Below are positions 25,331 to 38,900 of a stretch of DNA of 64,000 nucleotides, piece after piece; positions within the stretch are counted from its first letter, which is position 1; each line of letters starts with the position of its first letter. The notes beneath the pieces were generated by a model, which was not told the DNA's origin, searched no databases, and saw only the letters and a program-made list of their open reading frames with translations. Source of the stretch: Ostrinia nubilalis (taxonomy: Eukaryota > Arthropoda > Insecta > Lepidoptera > Crambidae); NCBI RefSeq assembly GCF_963855985.1, contig NC_087092.1:5208001-5272000 (forward strand), in the 5' to 3' direction. A program made the position numbers and the translations under genes.

Positions 25331-25750
25331 AGGACTGTACTGAAGTACCTAATATTAATATTTTTAAAAACAGAAATTACAAATTCAGTCAAGGCCGCTC
25401 ATGCGAACTGCTTTATGCTTTGGCTTAAGGTCCTTGAGTGATCCAAGGCTACTCAGACTTACCCGAATTCAGACGTGATGCTCAAGAGGGCTCTGTGTTT
25501 GTTTAACGTACCTTAACGGACAGGATTAGGTCCAACTTCTTGATTTTATGAGATTCAAAAACGTGCGGTGCTTGGGTATGTTTAGCTAATTACTAATTCT
25601 GGTCATTCGACAAGTGGTTTAGAAGTGGAAATAGGAAAAGCCTTTTTAAGTATTTTTAAGAAATAATATTTTTGTTCATTTTAAAAGGGTGCTAGTAACT
25701 GTTGAGCTAATTGGACATACGAATTAAACAATCTAACTAAAACACGAACT

Positions 25751-26040
25751 CTTAATTTCAACCCGAAGGTCGAGTGGAAGAATACCATAGCTCATGAAAT
25801 TCGCCTTTTTATGTAAAGAACGAAGATGAGTTCGATATTATCTGACAATAAAAATGGCCATCTTTCACCTACTACCTCTTTCAGTTTATAGCCGAAACCT
25901 GTACCCTTAATTTCGGCCCAAAGGTGGAGTGGAAAAATACCATAATTCATGAAGTTCGCCTTTATTTTTAAGAACGAGAGAGGTATCCTCTGACAATAAA
26001 AATTACCATACCTACTACCTCTCGCTTAGTTCATAAGCCC
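25751..26040 (+). repeat. 155-bp tandem duplication, diverged
   Basis: CTTAATTTC(A/G), GAGTGGAA, AATACCATA and TCTGACAATAAAAAT occur in the same order twice with a period of about 155 bp (first copy from 25751, second from 25906). The copies differ at many positions, so the duplication is older than the one at 8994. Confidence 0.75.
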
Positions 26041-29000
26041 GTATACTGCAAGCACGATATGCCATTAGCATGGCATAAGTACGTAATGTGTCGCGTTGTG
26101 TTTGTCGTTGACGTAGGACAACGCGTAAGCTAAACGGCCGAGTGGATAATGAACTCGTGATTGCTCATCTCTGTGATCTGACCGTACATAACGTGTCGGT
26201 AACGTACTACATCTCAAAGCGACGTGCTCAGTAATTTCGCCGGCAAAATTCATGCGCGCGGCACTAATGCCTCAACGGATATGAGATAGTTTGTCAGTCC
26301 GTGGCCTGAACGCACAAAGGCTTTGCTTGTACGATCGTAAAGGAGTTTAAATTACGTTTTATATAAAACTATTAATTTTCTTGTAATGTCTACTAAATAT
26401 TTAGAATTTTAGGAGTCGGTCAACTCTCGGTATACTTTAGTGTTACAGTTTACCAATATCCTGTGGTATTCAGTGCAAGCAATTTTCTAAGCATACTTTG
26501 CTAAGTAGGTACAGTTCACAGCTATGTTTATTAAACTGCTATTCAATAACTGATCTTATTGCGACTAGAAGAAACTTTCAGCTTTTGTACCAAAATATTA
26601 ATGGCAGGTCATGAATATAATATTATTTATTTATGTATTTATTAAATCACTTTTATAAAACTTTCATTCATAACATTATGGAAATCAATAGTAGTGGTAG
26701 AGAATCTGCCTTTACATTAAATCGTCTCTATACTTAAAATAAAATAATAATATTCATAAATAGAACAGTATGCCAAACAGTATAATACCTATCTCCTTTG
26801 TATTCTGTCTGCCCTCAGAAACCTATTACGAGAAAACGGATCAAATAAGTGAAATTAATATACTAGCGATGTTGAAAACACGAAATCGTAGACATATTTT
26901 AACGAGGTAGTCTCGTCTCATTACCGCGATCGCTTAGAATGGAATTAATTTCCAAGCCAGTCTAGATTTTCGTGTTGCAGCCCGCTTTGATATTCAGACT
27001 ATTGTTAATCGATTGTTGTATTCGATTTTAGGTATCGAGTTTCGAAATCCGAATGTTTGAATTCGGATCGGTTTACAATCTTTGCATTGGGAGTCTTTGT
27101 GCCTTTGAAGATTATACTTGAACTGAAAGCAAATGATATTTTGTTGAGAACGTTGAATGTTAGAATTGTTTGTTTAGATTGGGACTGAAGATGACATGTG
27201 AACTCATTTTATTACTATATGATTGTTTTTTGTAGTAAGAATAAGTTTTTGACGCGTTTATAAGATGATTGCAATATTTATTTGTGTGGTGGAGCGTAAT
27301 GATTATGGTGTCTTAATTTAAAGTGAAAAATTACAAGAATAATATCTTGAAAATAAGGAATATTCGTCTCTAAGAAACGCCTACGATTCCAGCAGATTTC
27401 AACCAATCGAAAACGGGTTCAATAAGGCGGAAAATTCTAGCTATCGTGTTACCGTTTTGGATTCTGATTTATTCCTTGGCTGGGGTGGACGAGACCTTTC
27501 CGATTTGGATGTGAACCACCATCTTAAGTTGGTCTCCCCAACTTTTCTTAGTGTACTTAAAATAGGACGCATCTTGGTGGTTGAGGGGTCAGGGAAACCT
27601 GGTCGTATTGTAGCCTTAGGAAACAAAGATTGTTCGGTTCGGCCGATTGGGCGCACCTCGTGTACTAACTTCCCCCCCATTTAACGCGGATCTATGCAAC
27701 AAAGGATCTTCGCGTGAAATAACTATAGTATCGTATGAGTGAGTAACGATTTATCTCTATTTACAGTTTATAGGGGGAAGAAGACTGCTGGGTTATTGGT
27801 GAGCAACATGGGCGAATTCGTACAAAAAATAAAACAATTTCACCTTTTCAATCTTGAGATTAGTAGGTAAGCTTCAATGACATGAATTCTTGTCACTTAG
27901 AATAAAAGAAGAGTTACTTCATTAATATCGACGTCTTTATTTTGTAGCCGCGCATGTAACATACAAGACACTAATAATTTCTTACGAAATCCTGAAGTAA
28001 GTAGAGTCAAATAAGCAGTCTTTTGCTATACTCAATCATATTCAACGCAATAAACATTCAACTCAAGCCCACAATATATCAGACTATTTATTAAGTACTC
28101 TCGAAATATCCAGTGAAATTGCCCAAGGCCCTCTATTTGCTGTATTCTTAATAATTACTTCTTCCGATTTGTTTGCGAGCGAGGGGCGAAGTGAAAAGTG
28201 AATCCGGGGTCGACGGAGTCAATAAATAATAATACTAAACGGCCTGCTGACCGGGGGAGGCCGGTGCGTTCCCAAACGCCACCGTCCGATCGGGAACAAT
28301 GGATGTAGCTGTAGAATGTTTAGTGGAATGGAGAATTAATGTCTAGTTTGCAACGAGGGCCTATCTATATTCACTGGAATTTATTTTTTAGATAAAAAAA
28401 AATGTAAATCAATGATTCTGATATTTTAAAAGAGAGTTACCTACCTACATTGAAGCAATAAATGAAATCACAAATCCATTGCCACGTTCCATTTCGATGG
28501 TTAATCGATGATAATCATTGTATTGAGTCGTGTTCGCAGCTGTTGCACATATTAAACTATGACATGTTTTATAAGTTTTCCTAATTGTTTCTGGGGCAGA
28601 AAGTTGTAGTACCCTGTCGTAATTGTTAGTTTTCCCAAACTGAGCTATTCAAAGCAAGACTAACCCCACAAGGCTAATTATTTAGGATATATTTTGTTAG
28701 GACACTGGACCCTCTGGACGAACTGGTTTTCGCTCCATTCGCTCCGCCATTCTCGCTTTAATAACCAACGTACAGCGTTCAAAGGGTGACTTGATTTTGG
28801 GTTAGAATTAAAAGTATAGACGATTTGCATTCTTAATTGTCATGACGTTGAAGCGAGACTTTAAGGCCAATAATTGTTGCAGTACTTTGTACTGATTAAA
28901 ACCCTGGCCAATAGAGTTTATGTCTTGTTTTTACGTAATTAAGATGTGTAGATTGTGTGTTTTGTTTTCAGAGTTAAGAAGTATTAATTAAGTGGTAGAG

Positions 29001-29168
29001 CTCTTTCATAGGATGTTTTGAGCATTACGTTAGTCTTCCCTTTTGCAGGACCGCACGCGGAAAATTCTGTGACAACTACTTTGGAATAAAAATGACAGTA
29101 ACCAACAGCTAATAGAATAGAATTAGATCTTCTTGCGACTCTCCTTCAACTCAATTCTTTTCCCTCTA

Positions 29169-29710
29169 AAATTGAAAGACAAATGTCTATTAAAAGGTGT
29201 TCCCTTTCAATTCAGTGTTGGCTCGTAAAATACGGCGTGTATATCTTTTGCCCGCGAATGACGCGATCGTTACGCCTTATCCAGTGCCATCTCTAAATGG
29301 CTCCTTGGAACCCATGGTGCCCACGGCACACGGGTGCCGTGGAGCGTATGCAAATTTGACAATACGAAACACTGGCGATTGAGTTTTAGTTTTGTTTTCT
29401 TAATTTAGAAACCGTGTTTTGATTTATAACTATCAAAAATCAATTAAGGGCACTCCCTTCCCTACGACACATTGTATGGAAAGTATTCTTGAGATATGTT
29501 GTGTCATAGAGGTTTTAATAATGAAATATCAATATTTTATGCAAGTCTCCTTCATTCTTTTTCTTTACACTCTGAAATTGAAAGACAAATGTCTATTAAA
29601 AGGTGCCCGCGAATTACGCGCTCGTTCCGCCTTATCCAGTGCCATCTCTAAATGGCTCCTTGGAACCCACGGCGCACACGGCACACGGGTGCCGTAGAGC
29701 GTATGCAAAT
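29169..29710 (+). repeat. 406-bp spaced direct repeat, two copies
   Basis: Copy one (29169-29355) and copy two (29575-29710) share AAATTGAAAGACAAATGTCT, CCTTATCCAGTGCCATCTCT and an ending with GCGTATGCAAAT. Copy two lacks about 50 bp present in copy one between TTAAAAGGTG and CCCGCGAA. Each contains a small GC-rich stem (ACGGCAC...GTGCCGT). No coding sequence. Confidence 0.8.
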
Positions 29711-31959
29711 GGCACGAGTTTTGTGCAAGGTGTGGCTGTCGTTTTAAGCAGCTCTATTTAATGTGTCTGACTAGGAGATCACCTTTGCATGGGTAATTTA
29801 GTGGCGGTTGAAAGTGAGTTAATAAGTAGGTATGTTGGTTATTTTGTAAGAAATGAAAGTAAGATTAGCTAAACGAAAATTTAATAATACGAGTATTTCC
29901 CTAAATATTTGGTACCAAATGTGGCTAAATTTTTTAGACTTGAAGTTTTTAAAATATAAAATACAAAAGCAATCACAACAGACTGCTGAATATACGTATA
30001 CTCTTAGAAGTTCTTAGTGCTATTACAATGCTATGAAAGGTTGCGACATCTAGCTGAGCTGTTGAAAAATAGCAATAGCTATCACTTTCAAATTCAGCCA
30101 CTACTAAATTATACATTTCCTTCATCTAGAGCCTATTTGACATAAAACGTTTCCAAAAAAACTTTAAAACGTCATCTCCACCGCACCCCTGTGCCAGTCC
30201 GGCGCCGTTTGTCTCAGGCGCACCTCCGCGCGTCCGATTTATAGCACAGTTTTGTGAACTCTTAACCGTTACGTGATCTGCTTCCGAATCCAATTTATGC
30301 CCTCCATGGGAAAAGTTGGCCCGCGCCGCCTATTCTTTACGACTCATCGGCATGTCTTGCGCGATTCAATTGTTTTATACGAGTACAGGCTGCACTGTCG
30401 CTGTAAATACGCTCGCTGTAAAGCTGAAGTATGTATAGAGGTTATAAGAAAACCAGATGTGTTGCAAGTACTCGTATCAGTAATGAATATTTTTAACGCA
30501 ATTGTGATACAGGGCGATTTGAGTAGAGTTCACCACAGATAGTAAACAAAACACTTGTAAGTATTCTGCATCTCCAACTCCCATAATACGTGTGTTGGTT
30601 AGGCTCTGGACTGGTCATGTTTTGATGCGATCTATTTTTTTTAATTTTACATAGACCGACGTAAACATTGATATTGATGGAAACATACATACCTACTTGC
30701 CGGTTTTCGGGGTCCAGTAAAGCAAATTTTCTCAAGAAGTCGTCCTTTAGAGAATTACGTAAGACAGAGCTGCTGAATACGTCATTTCCCCACAGGGCTA
30801 CGTTTAAAAACGACTTCCAAGTTTCAGTACGCCAGCTACCAATAAATAGGTACAAGTTACAAAGGCCACGAAGGCGGTGGAGCGAGAAACGAGCGCATAA
30901 TTCTCCGCCAGGTGGCGCGGCGACGCTGTGGTTTGTCTCGGCGGGGGCATAAACGTCGGTTAATTCATGTAAATAGCTTCTTCGGTGTGGCCTTCGATTT
31001 TTGAACTCGAAATTATGATCGGGTTTTTTTAATGACTGCGATGGCATTTGTTTTATTTGCAACTAAGCAGACGTTGCACTGGCTGAAAAACAAAACTAAA
31101 AAAAAAGCAATTTATTTTAATTTTAGGTAACTTTTGCAGGCACTGGTCGAAAATAATGCCAATGTTCTTTTTTTACATGGTAAAAAAAATAAAAATAAAA
31201 TATGTATGTTAATAGATTGCATTGAGAAAGAATGCTTTAAAATGCTAGTTATAGAGTAGTATAGTGCCAAATTTTCCTTTTCATTTTATCAACAATTTAT
31301 TGATACCCTCGTCAAAACTGCTTGTTCCATGCACATTATCGACGTATTTACCACCGTCCAAATCAAAAGGCGTCTATACAAACATCTTAATTATCAAGAC
31401 GCCCTTCCGTCATAGCTGAGCTGCCGAATTCTATTAATACCGAGTCAGCACATTCATGCCTATGTGCGCAGACCGCAGCCCTAGGAAATCCTATTTGCCA
31501 CGTCTAATGCAAGCCCTTGTTTGGCTATATTTGGAGGTCGGGGGCAATCTAAGAGGCATTCAACCTAGCTGAGACAAGTCGCCGGTGCCCCACGGTTTTG
31601 GTTTCCCAAGGGGTTGGGGAGGTGAGAAGGATCATTTGGAAGTGGATGAGGTATTTTTGGTGCATGGAACCTGTAATGTACAATTTTAGAAGAAGTCGTC
31701 AAAGAATTCATTAAAAAAATGAAGTGCGATAATGTATATTTTAAAAGTAAGAAAAACACACATGTAGGGAATGAAATAAAAAACTTTTTTTAATGAAAGT
31801 ATCTAAGAAAAAGTAAATAATTATTATTTATGTACGTTACCGTGTTGTGAAATTAAGAATCTATAATGAATGTCAGATACAAGCCAGTGATTTGATATTG
31901 AAATCCTCAATCAATCATGGACTATGTTTGCATTTGAATCAAGTTTTATAATGTGGGCC

Positions 31960-32048
31960 TTAAGTCATTGAACGCCGAGACGCTAGACACAATGGAAATT
32001 GTATTATTCGAGGCTCACCGGTGAGCCGCGTGGCGTCCAACGTGTTAA
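31960..32048. mobile_element. 81-bp TTAA-flanked miniature element, piggyBac-like
   Basis: TTAA at 31960-31963 and again at 32045-32048 bracket 81 bp. The inner ends are imperfect inverted copies (GTCATTGAACGCCGAGACGC against CACGTTGGACGCCACGCGGC), and the middle contains a perfect 16-bp palindrome GGCTCACCGGTGAGCC. TTAA duplication is the known signature of piggyBac-type elements. The very small size means a MITE or deletion derivative. Assignment is inferred. Confidence 0.5.
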
Positions 32049-34274
32049 TCCCATGTCAATAAAAACCTGTATGTATATTCTTCACTAATCCCTGTTCCGC
32101 ACATCCTTACCACCAAGGGCTGCCCTCTCATTATTTACGAAGGGCCGATAGCTGAAGTGTGGGACAGGGCACGTACGGCCTCTAACGAGACGCTTTGTGA
32201 CCATCTTCACTGCGGTCAACGGCTGTTGATTTTTTTAATGGACAAATTATATTTGGCCAGTATCCCCAAGAGTGCATTGTGGCCTTTTAAAGTCAGGGGA
32301 CACGCGAGAGTTGCATGCGAACTGTTGAAATGGCACGAAGTGCTTTTTATTTGTAGTCACGTGTTTGGAACTCGAATAGGGCTGGGGAAGCTATGAGCCT
32401 CACCTTTTTAAAGTGGATTTATAGTTATTTATTTGTAGACAGGGGTCCTTTACTGCAGGCAAGTGACGTCTTAGTACAATTAAAGCTAGCCTTAACTCTA
32501 TATTCTAAAATCAATTTCCTATATTCAAAAAATACTAGTTTAAGCTACCAATTCATTTACATTAAATAATATACGTACCTACTTCTAACTACGTAACATT
32601 CATAATATGAATAAAGCTAGCCAATCTCACTTGCAAGAAGTTTTGGATTTTAATCACAAACTGCGCTCCTTCGCAAAATTCTGTAATATAGTAATCCCAG
32701 ATGAATCACAAATAACTAGCGTAACCATTTTGCAAACTAATAATTCCATCTCCGAAATCCCGGCGCAAACATAAAATCACATTCCGACCTTTCCACGCCG
32801 CGACTATAAAACCGAGTAGACACTGCTAAAAGCGTTTTCCTCCGATTTGCTCTACAATAGCTCATTTGTTATAACCTGATAGCGTAGCGGTATTACGCCA
32901 AACAAATTGAGTCGAGCCTTCGCCACCTCAGACTAATGTAATTCCGGAGTGCGCCCAAGAACAGATATTTAGAGTGGATTGTTTTCGACAGAGCGTAATG
33001 AAACTCTGATGCCGGGCCGAAATCAGTTTCGGAGGTGAGCGCGCCGCAGGGGAGCGGCTACATTGTAATAAGACGGAATAACCTAAAATAAACCGCGTAC
33101 GCACAAGATGGACACGGGCGGGGGCCACTGCGGCCCCTTACTGCTTAATTTGCCTACCGTAATTACTGTCCTCTCGGGTTGGGGAAAGACCCGGGGGCTC
33201 GACCCAGCCGTCTTCAGGTTATATTGCTCGTGCGGGCGCGTGTGTACTTCGCAAATACTATACCCCCAGTCGTTAAGTATGAATACGAATACGGGTGTGG
33301 ACAAAATGTATTAGCTTAGGCTGAGATTCGGACCGTGTTTGCTCAGCGATGATAGATTTATAGTAATTGTGTTATTAACGTTATGGGATAAGGGTTTTAC
33401 GGACTTAAGTAATGAAGGCTTTTACCTAATGCCGGGATTTATAGTGAGTTTGCACACGTGGTGCACTGAGTAATCAAGTTAGTTTCGGGCTGCCGTAAAC
33501 GGAGTTCGTTTATTAGTAGGTATAACCTGGACTGAGGTATACGTATTAGTTTAAGGCCGGGTAGCAGAGAAAATGGCGAAAATGAGGTTTTCATTTTTCA
33601 TTTTTGAGGTACTAAACAGTAAAATTAAAGGCTAAGATTTTTATTGGGCATAGTTGAGGATATTTTCTAGGGCTATTAACGGATAGAAACACGATTTGAT
33701 GAAGTTGACTCGATAGAATAAATTCCCAAAGTTACCTCTATTCGTTTTCTATTTATGGTTTTATTTTTAAAATAAGCGATTTGAGATTCCAAATCTTTTA
33801 CTAAACTAAAGTTCAGAAATAACTTGAGGGCTTTTAACGGATGAATTTTTTATATTGCGTCTTATTTAGTTACTATGTTAAAAAATGTGGAAAAAATCGT
33901 CCATAACGGCTTGGACAATCTCAATCAGTCGCGCGGTGGCGCTTACGGAGGACGGACGCGTGTCAGTTTTTTGGCCGTGACAGTTCGCGATTTGTCAATA
34001 TTTTTGACAATGATGACTTTGATGAGTCACAGTATAATAATATCAGTGTTACTGGAGAAAGCTTAAATTTTTGATAATTAAGAATTATCAATTTTGTCTA
34101 CCTATTGAAATTTAAATCGTTCGCATCCTTTTAAACGAAGACTCTACTCATGATACATAGTAAATTCCTCAAATATGAGACAAAACCAATGAGTTAAAAT
34201 TACATTTTCATATTACCTACATACAATCGTCTTACACTCTTTAGAAGAGCACACTGACACAAATAAATAATAAA

Positions 34275-34912
34275 AAATACTGTCTAAGGTCTGTAGCTAA
34301 AGGTCTAAGCTGTAAGATAGAAGAATCTTCTAGCCAAAAAGATGGCAGATGCAACAGATGTCAACGGATTTAAAACTGGAGTTCATATGACTCCTTGTAG
34401 AATTGAGTCTCTAGAGCGTCCCTTCCTCCACCATGCGTAAGAATGTTTCAAAAATACTGTCTAAGGTCTGTAGCTAAAGGTCTAAGCTGCAAGATAGAAG
34501 ATCTTCTAGCCAAAAAGATGGCAGATGCAGCAAATGTCAACGGATTTAAAACTGGAGTTCATGTGACTCCTTGTAGACTTGAGTGTCTAGAGCGTCCCTT
34601 CCTCCACCATGCGTAAGAATTTTCATAAAAATACTGTCTAAGGTCTGTAGCTAAAGGTCTACGCTGCAAGATGGAAGAATCTTCTAACCGAAAAGATGGC
34701 AGATGCAGCAGATGTCAACGGATTTAAAACTGGAGTTGATGTGACTCCTTGTAGACTTGAGTGTCTAGAGCGTCCCTTCCTCCACCATGCGTAAGAATTT
34801 TCACAAAAATACTGTCTAAGGTCTGTAGCTAAAGGTCTAAGCCGTAAGATAGAAGAATCTTTTAGCCAAAAACATGCCAGATGCAGCATATATGAACGGA
34901 TTTAAGACTGGA
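34275..34912 (+). repeat. 177-bp satellite, about 3.6 copies
   Basis: Units start AAATACTGTCTAAGGTCTGT at 34275, 34452, 34629 and 34807, giving periods of 177, 177 and 178 bp. The fourth unit is cut short near 34912. Units differ at scattered positions (for example AGATAGAAGAATCTTC against AGATAGAAGATCTTC). A minus-strand frame at 34659-34889 is a by-product. Period and head-to-tail order suggest a small satellite array or the tandem core of a transposon. Confidence 0.9.
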
Positions 34913-35621
34913 CTGGCACCACCTTGCAATGTCATCCTCTCATTGTTATCTGTAATGTAAATTATTTTTAAAATGTATTTAAAAAATAAAATTTTAATGT
35001 TCGTTTTATTATTTCAATAATCTGACCTCTCAACTCAACTACACTACACAAACACCTTTGTTCGCAACTGTACTGACGAAACCTCGATATTATACCGTTC
35101 ATTTAAGATGGCAAGCCTAATGTATGGAACGGTCGCTTTTTTGTAACCTTTATAATTTGGTCGGCTTATAGAAGAATTAACAGTTCGATAACTTTTTTAT
35201 AAGTCGTAATATGAAGCTGAAATTAACAGGATAGCTTATTCAAGGAACATTTTAATTTGTCCATTGTATGCCATGTTCCCTTGTTATAAGGGAATCGCGT
35301 ATTCGGCCACGAAAGTAAGACTGTTAAAATAAATTCGATTTCTTGAAATCTCTCCTTTGCGCAAAGCCACATCATTTATATTTACTGTGGTTATAAAGGT
35401 GTACCAGGGGTACATGCTACATCTTTTTATTCGATTGTAAGAGTACTGGTTTACTCACAAATCCGTTTTATCTGATTTTCGAAATCTTTTAATTACACTG
35501 GTGTTTATCATTCAAATCAATGATTAATGTTTGAACTAATTTGGACATATCAAGGTCTATCATTGGTATTTTTTTAAAACTTCTGCGTTGAGCAATTTAC
35601 GAGATCTGGGGCATCACAAAA
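34913..35621. other. non-coding stretch
   Basis: AT-rich. No gene or ordered repeat seen. It may include the flank of whatever element carried the satellite. Confidence 0.35.
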
Positions 35622-35944
35622 CATTACCCCAGCAAAATTCTAAATAACTTGAGAACCGGAACACGAAAAAATTTTGCTATTCGTGGACAAATTACTACGC
35701 AACAAGAGCTATCTATCCATGTATTTGGTTCCGGGATAAACGACTTTCAAAAAAAAAATTTGCCAGGATAATGTTTGAAACGTTACCCCAGCAAAATCTG
35801 TTTTTTCCTAATAACTTTAAAACTATAATTTGAACGAATTTTGCTATTAGTGGACAAATTTCTGCTCACGATGGACTAATTATTATCTGCTATACTCTCG
35901 ACTCTCTAAAGCACAACATTTATAAAAATTTTGCTGCGGTAATG
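35622..35944. mobile_element. 323-bp MITE-like element with 18-bp inverted ends
   Basis: Left end CATTACCCCAGCAAAATT (35622-35639) and right end AATTTTGCTGCGGTAATG (35927-35944) are reverse complements with one mismatch. Inside, TTACCCCAGCAAAAT recurs 159 bp after the left end (35783), and the phrases TTTTGCTATT and GTGGACAAATT also occur twice, so the interior is a diverged duplication. No coding capacity. Superfamily unknown. Confidence 0.6.
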
Positions 35945-38900
35945 CACTCCAGGTATCCGTGTGTGATGCTCATTGCTCATAGTGATTTTCGATACAGAGC
36001 CCCGTACATACGTTATACATAAATTATGGAAAGAAAACACCCAGACCACAAACAAATATGTATGCAATTTTAGTATGATATTTTTATTTATTAATAAACA
36101 AAAAGACTGAACAAAATTGATGCGTGTACTGATTAATGTAATTAACCTCATGCAAAGTTTCGTGAATTGCAACAACTATAATTTATTATCCAAGCTCTAA
36201 ATAATCGCTACTACGAGTAACTGATCATAAAATGTTTTTCCAATCGCTCAAGCTCCCGAGGATCTACCGATAGGTCGAGTGACGTAATCTTGAAATTCTT
36301 TTAGCCGGCGCGGAACTTCCGGAAGGTCGGGTGTTTACTTTGGCAGTTATATTCTATATTTATTCGATTCTAAAATATATTCCCAAAAATTTTGAAAGTT
36401 GTTTTAATTTGTATCACTTGGATATGATTTGTATTAGAAAGTGCTGTGAGTGTGACGCTTGAACGGAAGGAAGTCAACCTAACCTAACCAACTGCGTTTT
36501 CTATACTGTGTAGCCGCGAGAGCTCTTTGGCGCGCTGTCTTCGGCGAAGTATTGCGCGCGCAGATTTTGACAGCGCGAAATACCTACTTTAGCAGAAATA
36601 CCAAGCCTTAAGCTTTTGCATCGTACGCGAGTTTATTGGAATTGCTTGGACTGTACGAATCGAGGTTTAATTTAAATTGTTGAGCAATTTGAAATACATT
36701 TCCAACTGTATAGCGTAGAGCCATAATTAAATTACGATGTGTCACTTTCTGCAAATGTTTTTTAAACGATAGGCTAAGACTAGAAACAAGAGAGAGAAGA
36801 GACACCTTCCAGAATGTCATATTTACTGTAGTTTGTTAAACATACACTTACCAAACATCTAAAGAGATTGCATTTAAATAAAAAAAATATAGAACCTATG
36901 TCAGTAAAATTTAATGATCATTTAATGATCGTATTGCATCTTTAACATTTTGTTTACGATCAAAAGGTTTGTTATATCTTTTCGTTTTTGCATAATTAGT
37001 TAAATGTAGGTATACTTATTTTTAAGTCTCTTCGTAACGAGTGGCATGCAAAATCTTTTCCAAGTCATAATGATGAGGACACTTTCTTTTGTTTTGGCGG
37101 GAGAGGCAATTGAATAAAACATTTATGTCAATGGAGTCCATTAGGAATCGGCGAAGTTAGACTTTCAGCTATGTGTATAGCCTGAGTTTGTCTGGTAAAC
37201 AAAGCTAATTATTTTAGCACAAACTAAACTAAAAATTGGTTTAAAACCTGAAACTTTGCTCGGTGTAATTAACTTTAAAACTATGAAGGAATAAGTAGCA
37301 TAAAAAAAATATGCTTCATGTAATCTAAATGAAGAATGAGCTGATAATTAAGAAAACTATGGGAAAATTTTAGGTTTCGAAATATGTATAAGTAAATTGT
37401 TTTAAAATAACTTTTGCAACTTGTTCCTGACACTTTAACCCTGTTGACCTTTTATTACACCTTATGTGCGTAATGACAGTAGTAGATAATAAATTATGAT
37501 ATCTGCGTGCGTATTTAAATCTGTGTAAAATGTTACAATTAACTTTAATCAAATAAACAGCAGTTTGAATATTTCAAATGTAGCAGAATTTGCAGCTACG
37601 AGTATAAAGTCAGAAACAAACTCTCTTCTTCGATGAGCATTTCTGAAAATCATACGAGATCGTTGCTCCCTATTAACGTTTCTGGAAAATTCCCAGTACT
37701 AAAATACCAGCAATCAGTCACACTCAACATTTTCAGAAAATGTTTACTCATCTCAGCACACACGACACATGTTCCGCTGCTTCAATTATGTCACATTCAA
37801 CCGCGAATGAGCCTTAATTCGTTGACAAATCAAATTTTTGCACGGCCATACGTCACGTTAGTCCATTTTCTGTAACATAATTAACACTTTTACGGCGCGG
37901 TTACTCGGGATCATCCCATAATAACCTTGTTAACCCTGGCGCACCGGGCGAGTTGGCTAGCCTTTTAACGGGCTTGTACATGCCCATTAATCCGAAAGCT
38001 ATCGCCTTTTGTCTCAGTCACACTCGTCTATTTACGTATGTTTCGTCTCGCCGGTCTCCACGGGTCCAGTTGGGGATCGTGCCTTTTAGTGTGAGGTTTT
38101 CGCTCGCCTTAACGAAAGGGAAGCAGTGCAAAGGTCGTCATTAGGCCAAGCGCGGTGTAAACAAGGTCCGAAGCGCCCGCTAATGGCCAATCGGCCTTCT
38201 AGAGGTGACCCCAGGTCTGTCTCGGTCCGTAAATGGGCTTTTAATTGCAATTTTGATAGAACGCGCCGGATTAGTTTTGCTATGTTCGCGTAAGTGTGCA
38301 GTTTGTTATAGCAGCTATATTATTTCGGGCGGGTAGTTTTGATTTAGTAACCCTTTCAGGGTTAAAATATGCTCAGTAGAGCGTGTATTTAGAATACTCA
38401 GCGTTCTGTGGGCTTACGTATTTAGTTGCGGCTTAACTACGAAATTGGCAAGGAATTACCTAGAGTTTATGCTGATTTGCTAATTTTTCAATGAATAGGG
38501 TTAAAAATATATACGCTCCCTGTAAGGAAATAAATTAAATAGTGTTACTAAGACTAGACCACAAGATTTTTCTGAGAATGTTCCCCAGGATCGAGACCCA
38601 ATCAGATTGTTAGTAGATCTTTTTCTTCATTGAAATAGGGTGACCCATAGATTTTATTCCTACATTGTTAATTTCCCTCTTGTCGTTGCTGCACTGCAAG
38701 CAAATAACCAAAAACAACATATAGGTAAGTATCTAATCGCCCAGCACGTCATAGTGTTCGTATTTGCGTCCAACTTCGTAAACTTAGCGTGCATTATCCT
38801 GAAACCTCAACAACATGGTATTAGCGTAATTTGCAATCAATCTCTATCTGATATGACGCGCAACATCACCGCGAGTGTCGCGCAACGTAACGTGTAGCGT

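Larger units (their letters stand above)
23916..34274. other. long non-coding stretch with local duplications
   Basis: No gene recognised over 10 kb apart from the repeats listed separately (24266-24661, 25751-26040, 29169-29710, 31960-32048). The 189-codon minus-strand frame at 30493-31062 and the frames open on both strands at 27441-27684 match no family I can name. A reverse-oriented AATAAATAATAAATAAATC tail near 25021 resembles the end of a LINE. GC-patterned blocks near 30180-30260, 32760-33060 and 33110-33260 could be regulatory. Confidence 0.35.

Noticed and set aside
30493..31062. 189-codon minus-strand open frame
   Set aside because: No domain, motif or codon pattern I recognise, and the plus strand is also open across part of it. 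Length alone is not enough in 64 kb of eukaryotic DNA.
36477..36491. AACCTAACCTAACC, resembling the insect telomere repeat TTAGG
   Set aside because: Fewer than three units, which occurs by chance. Not an interstitial telomere array.
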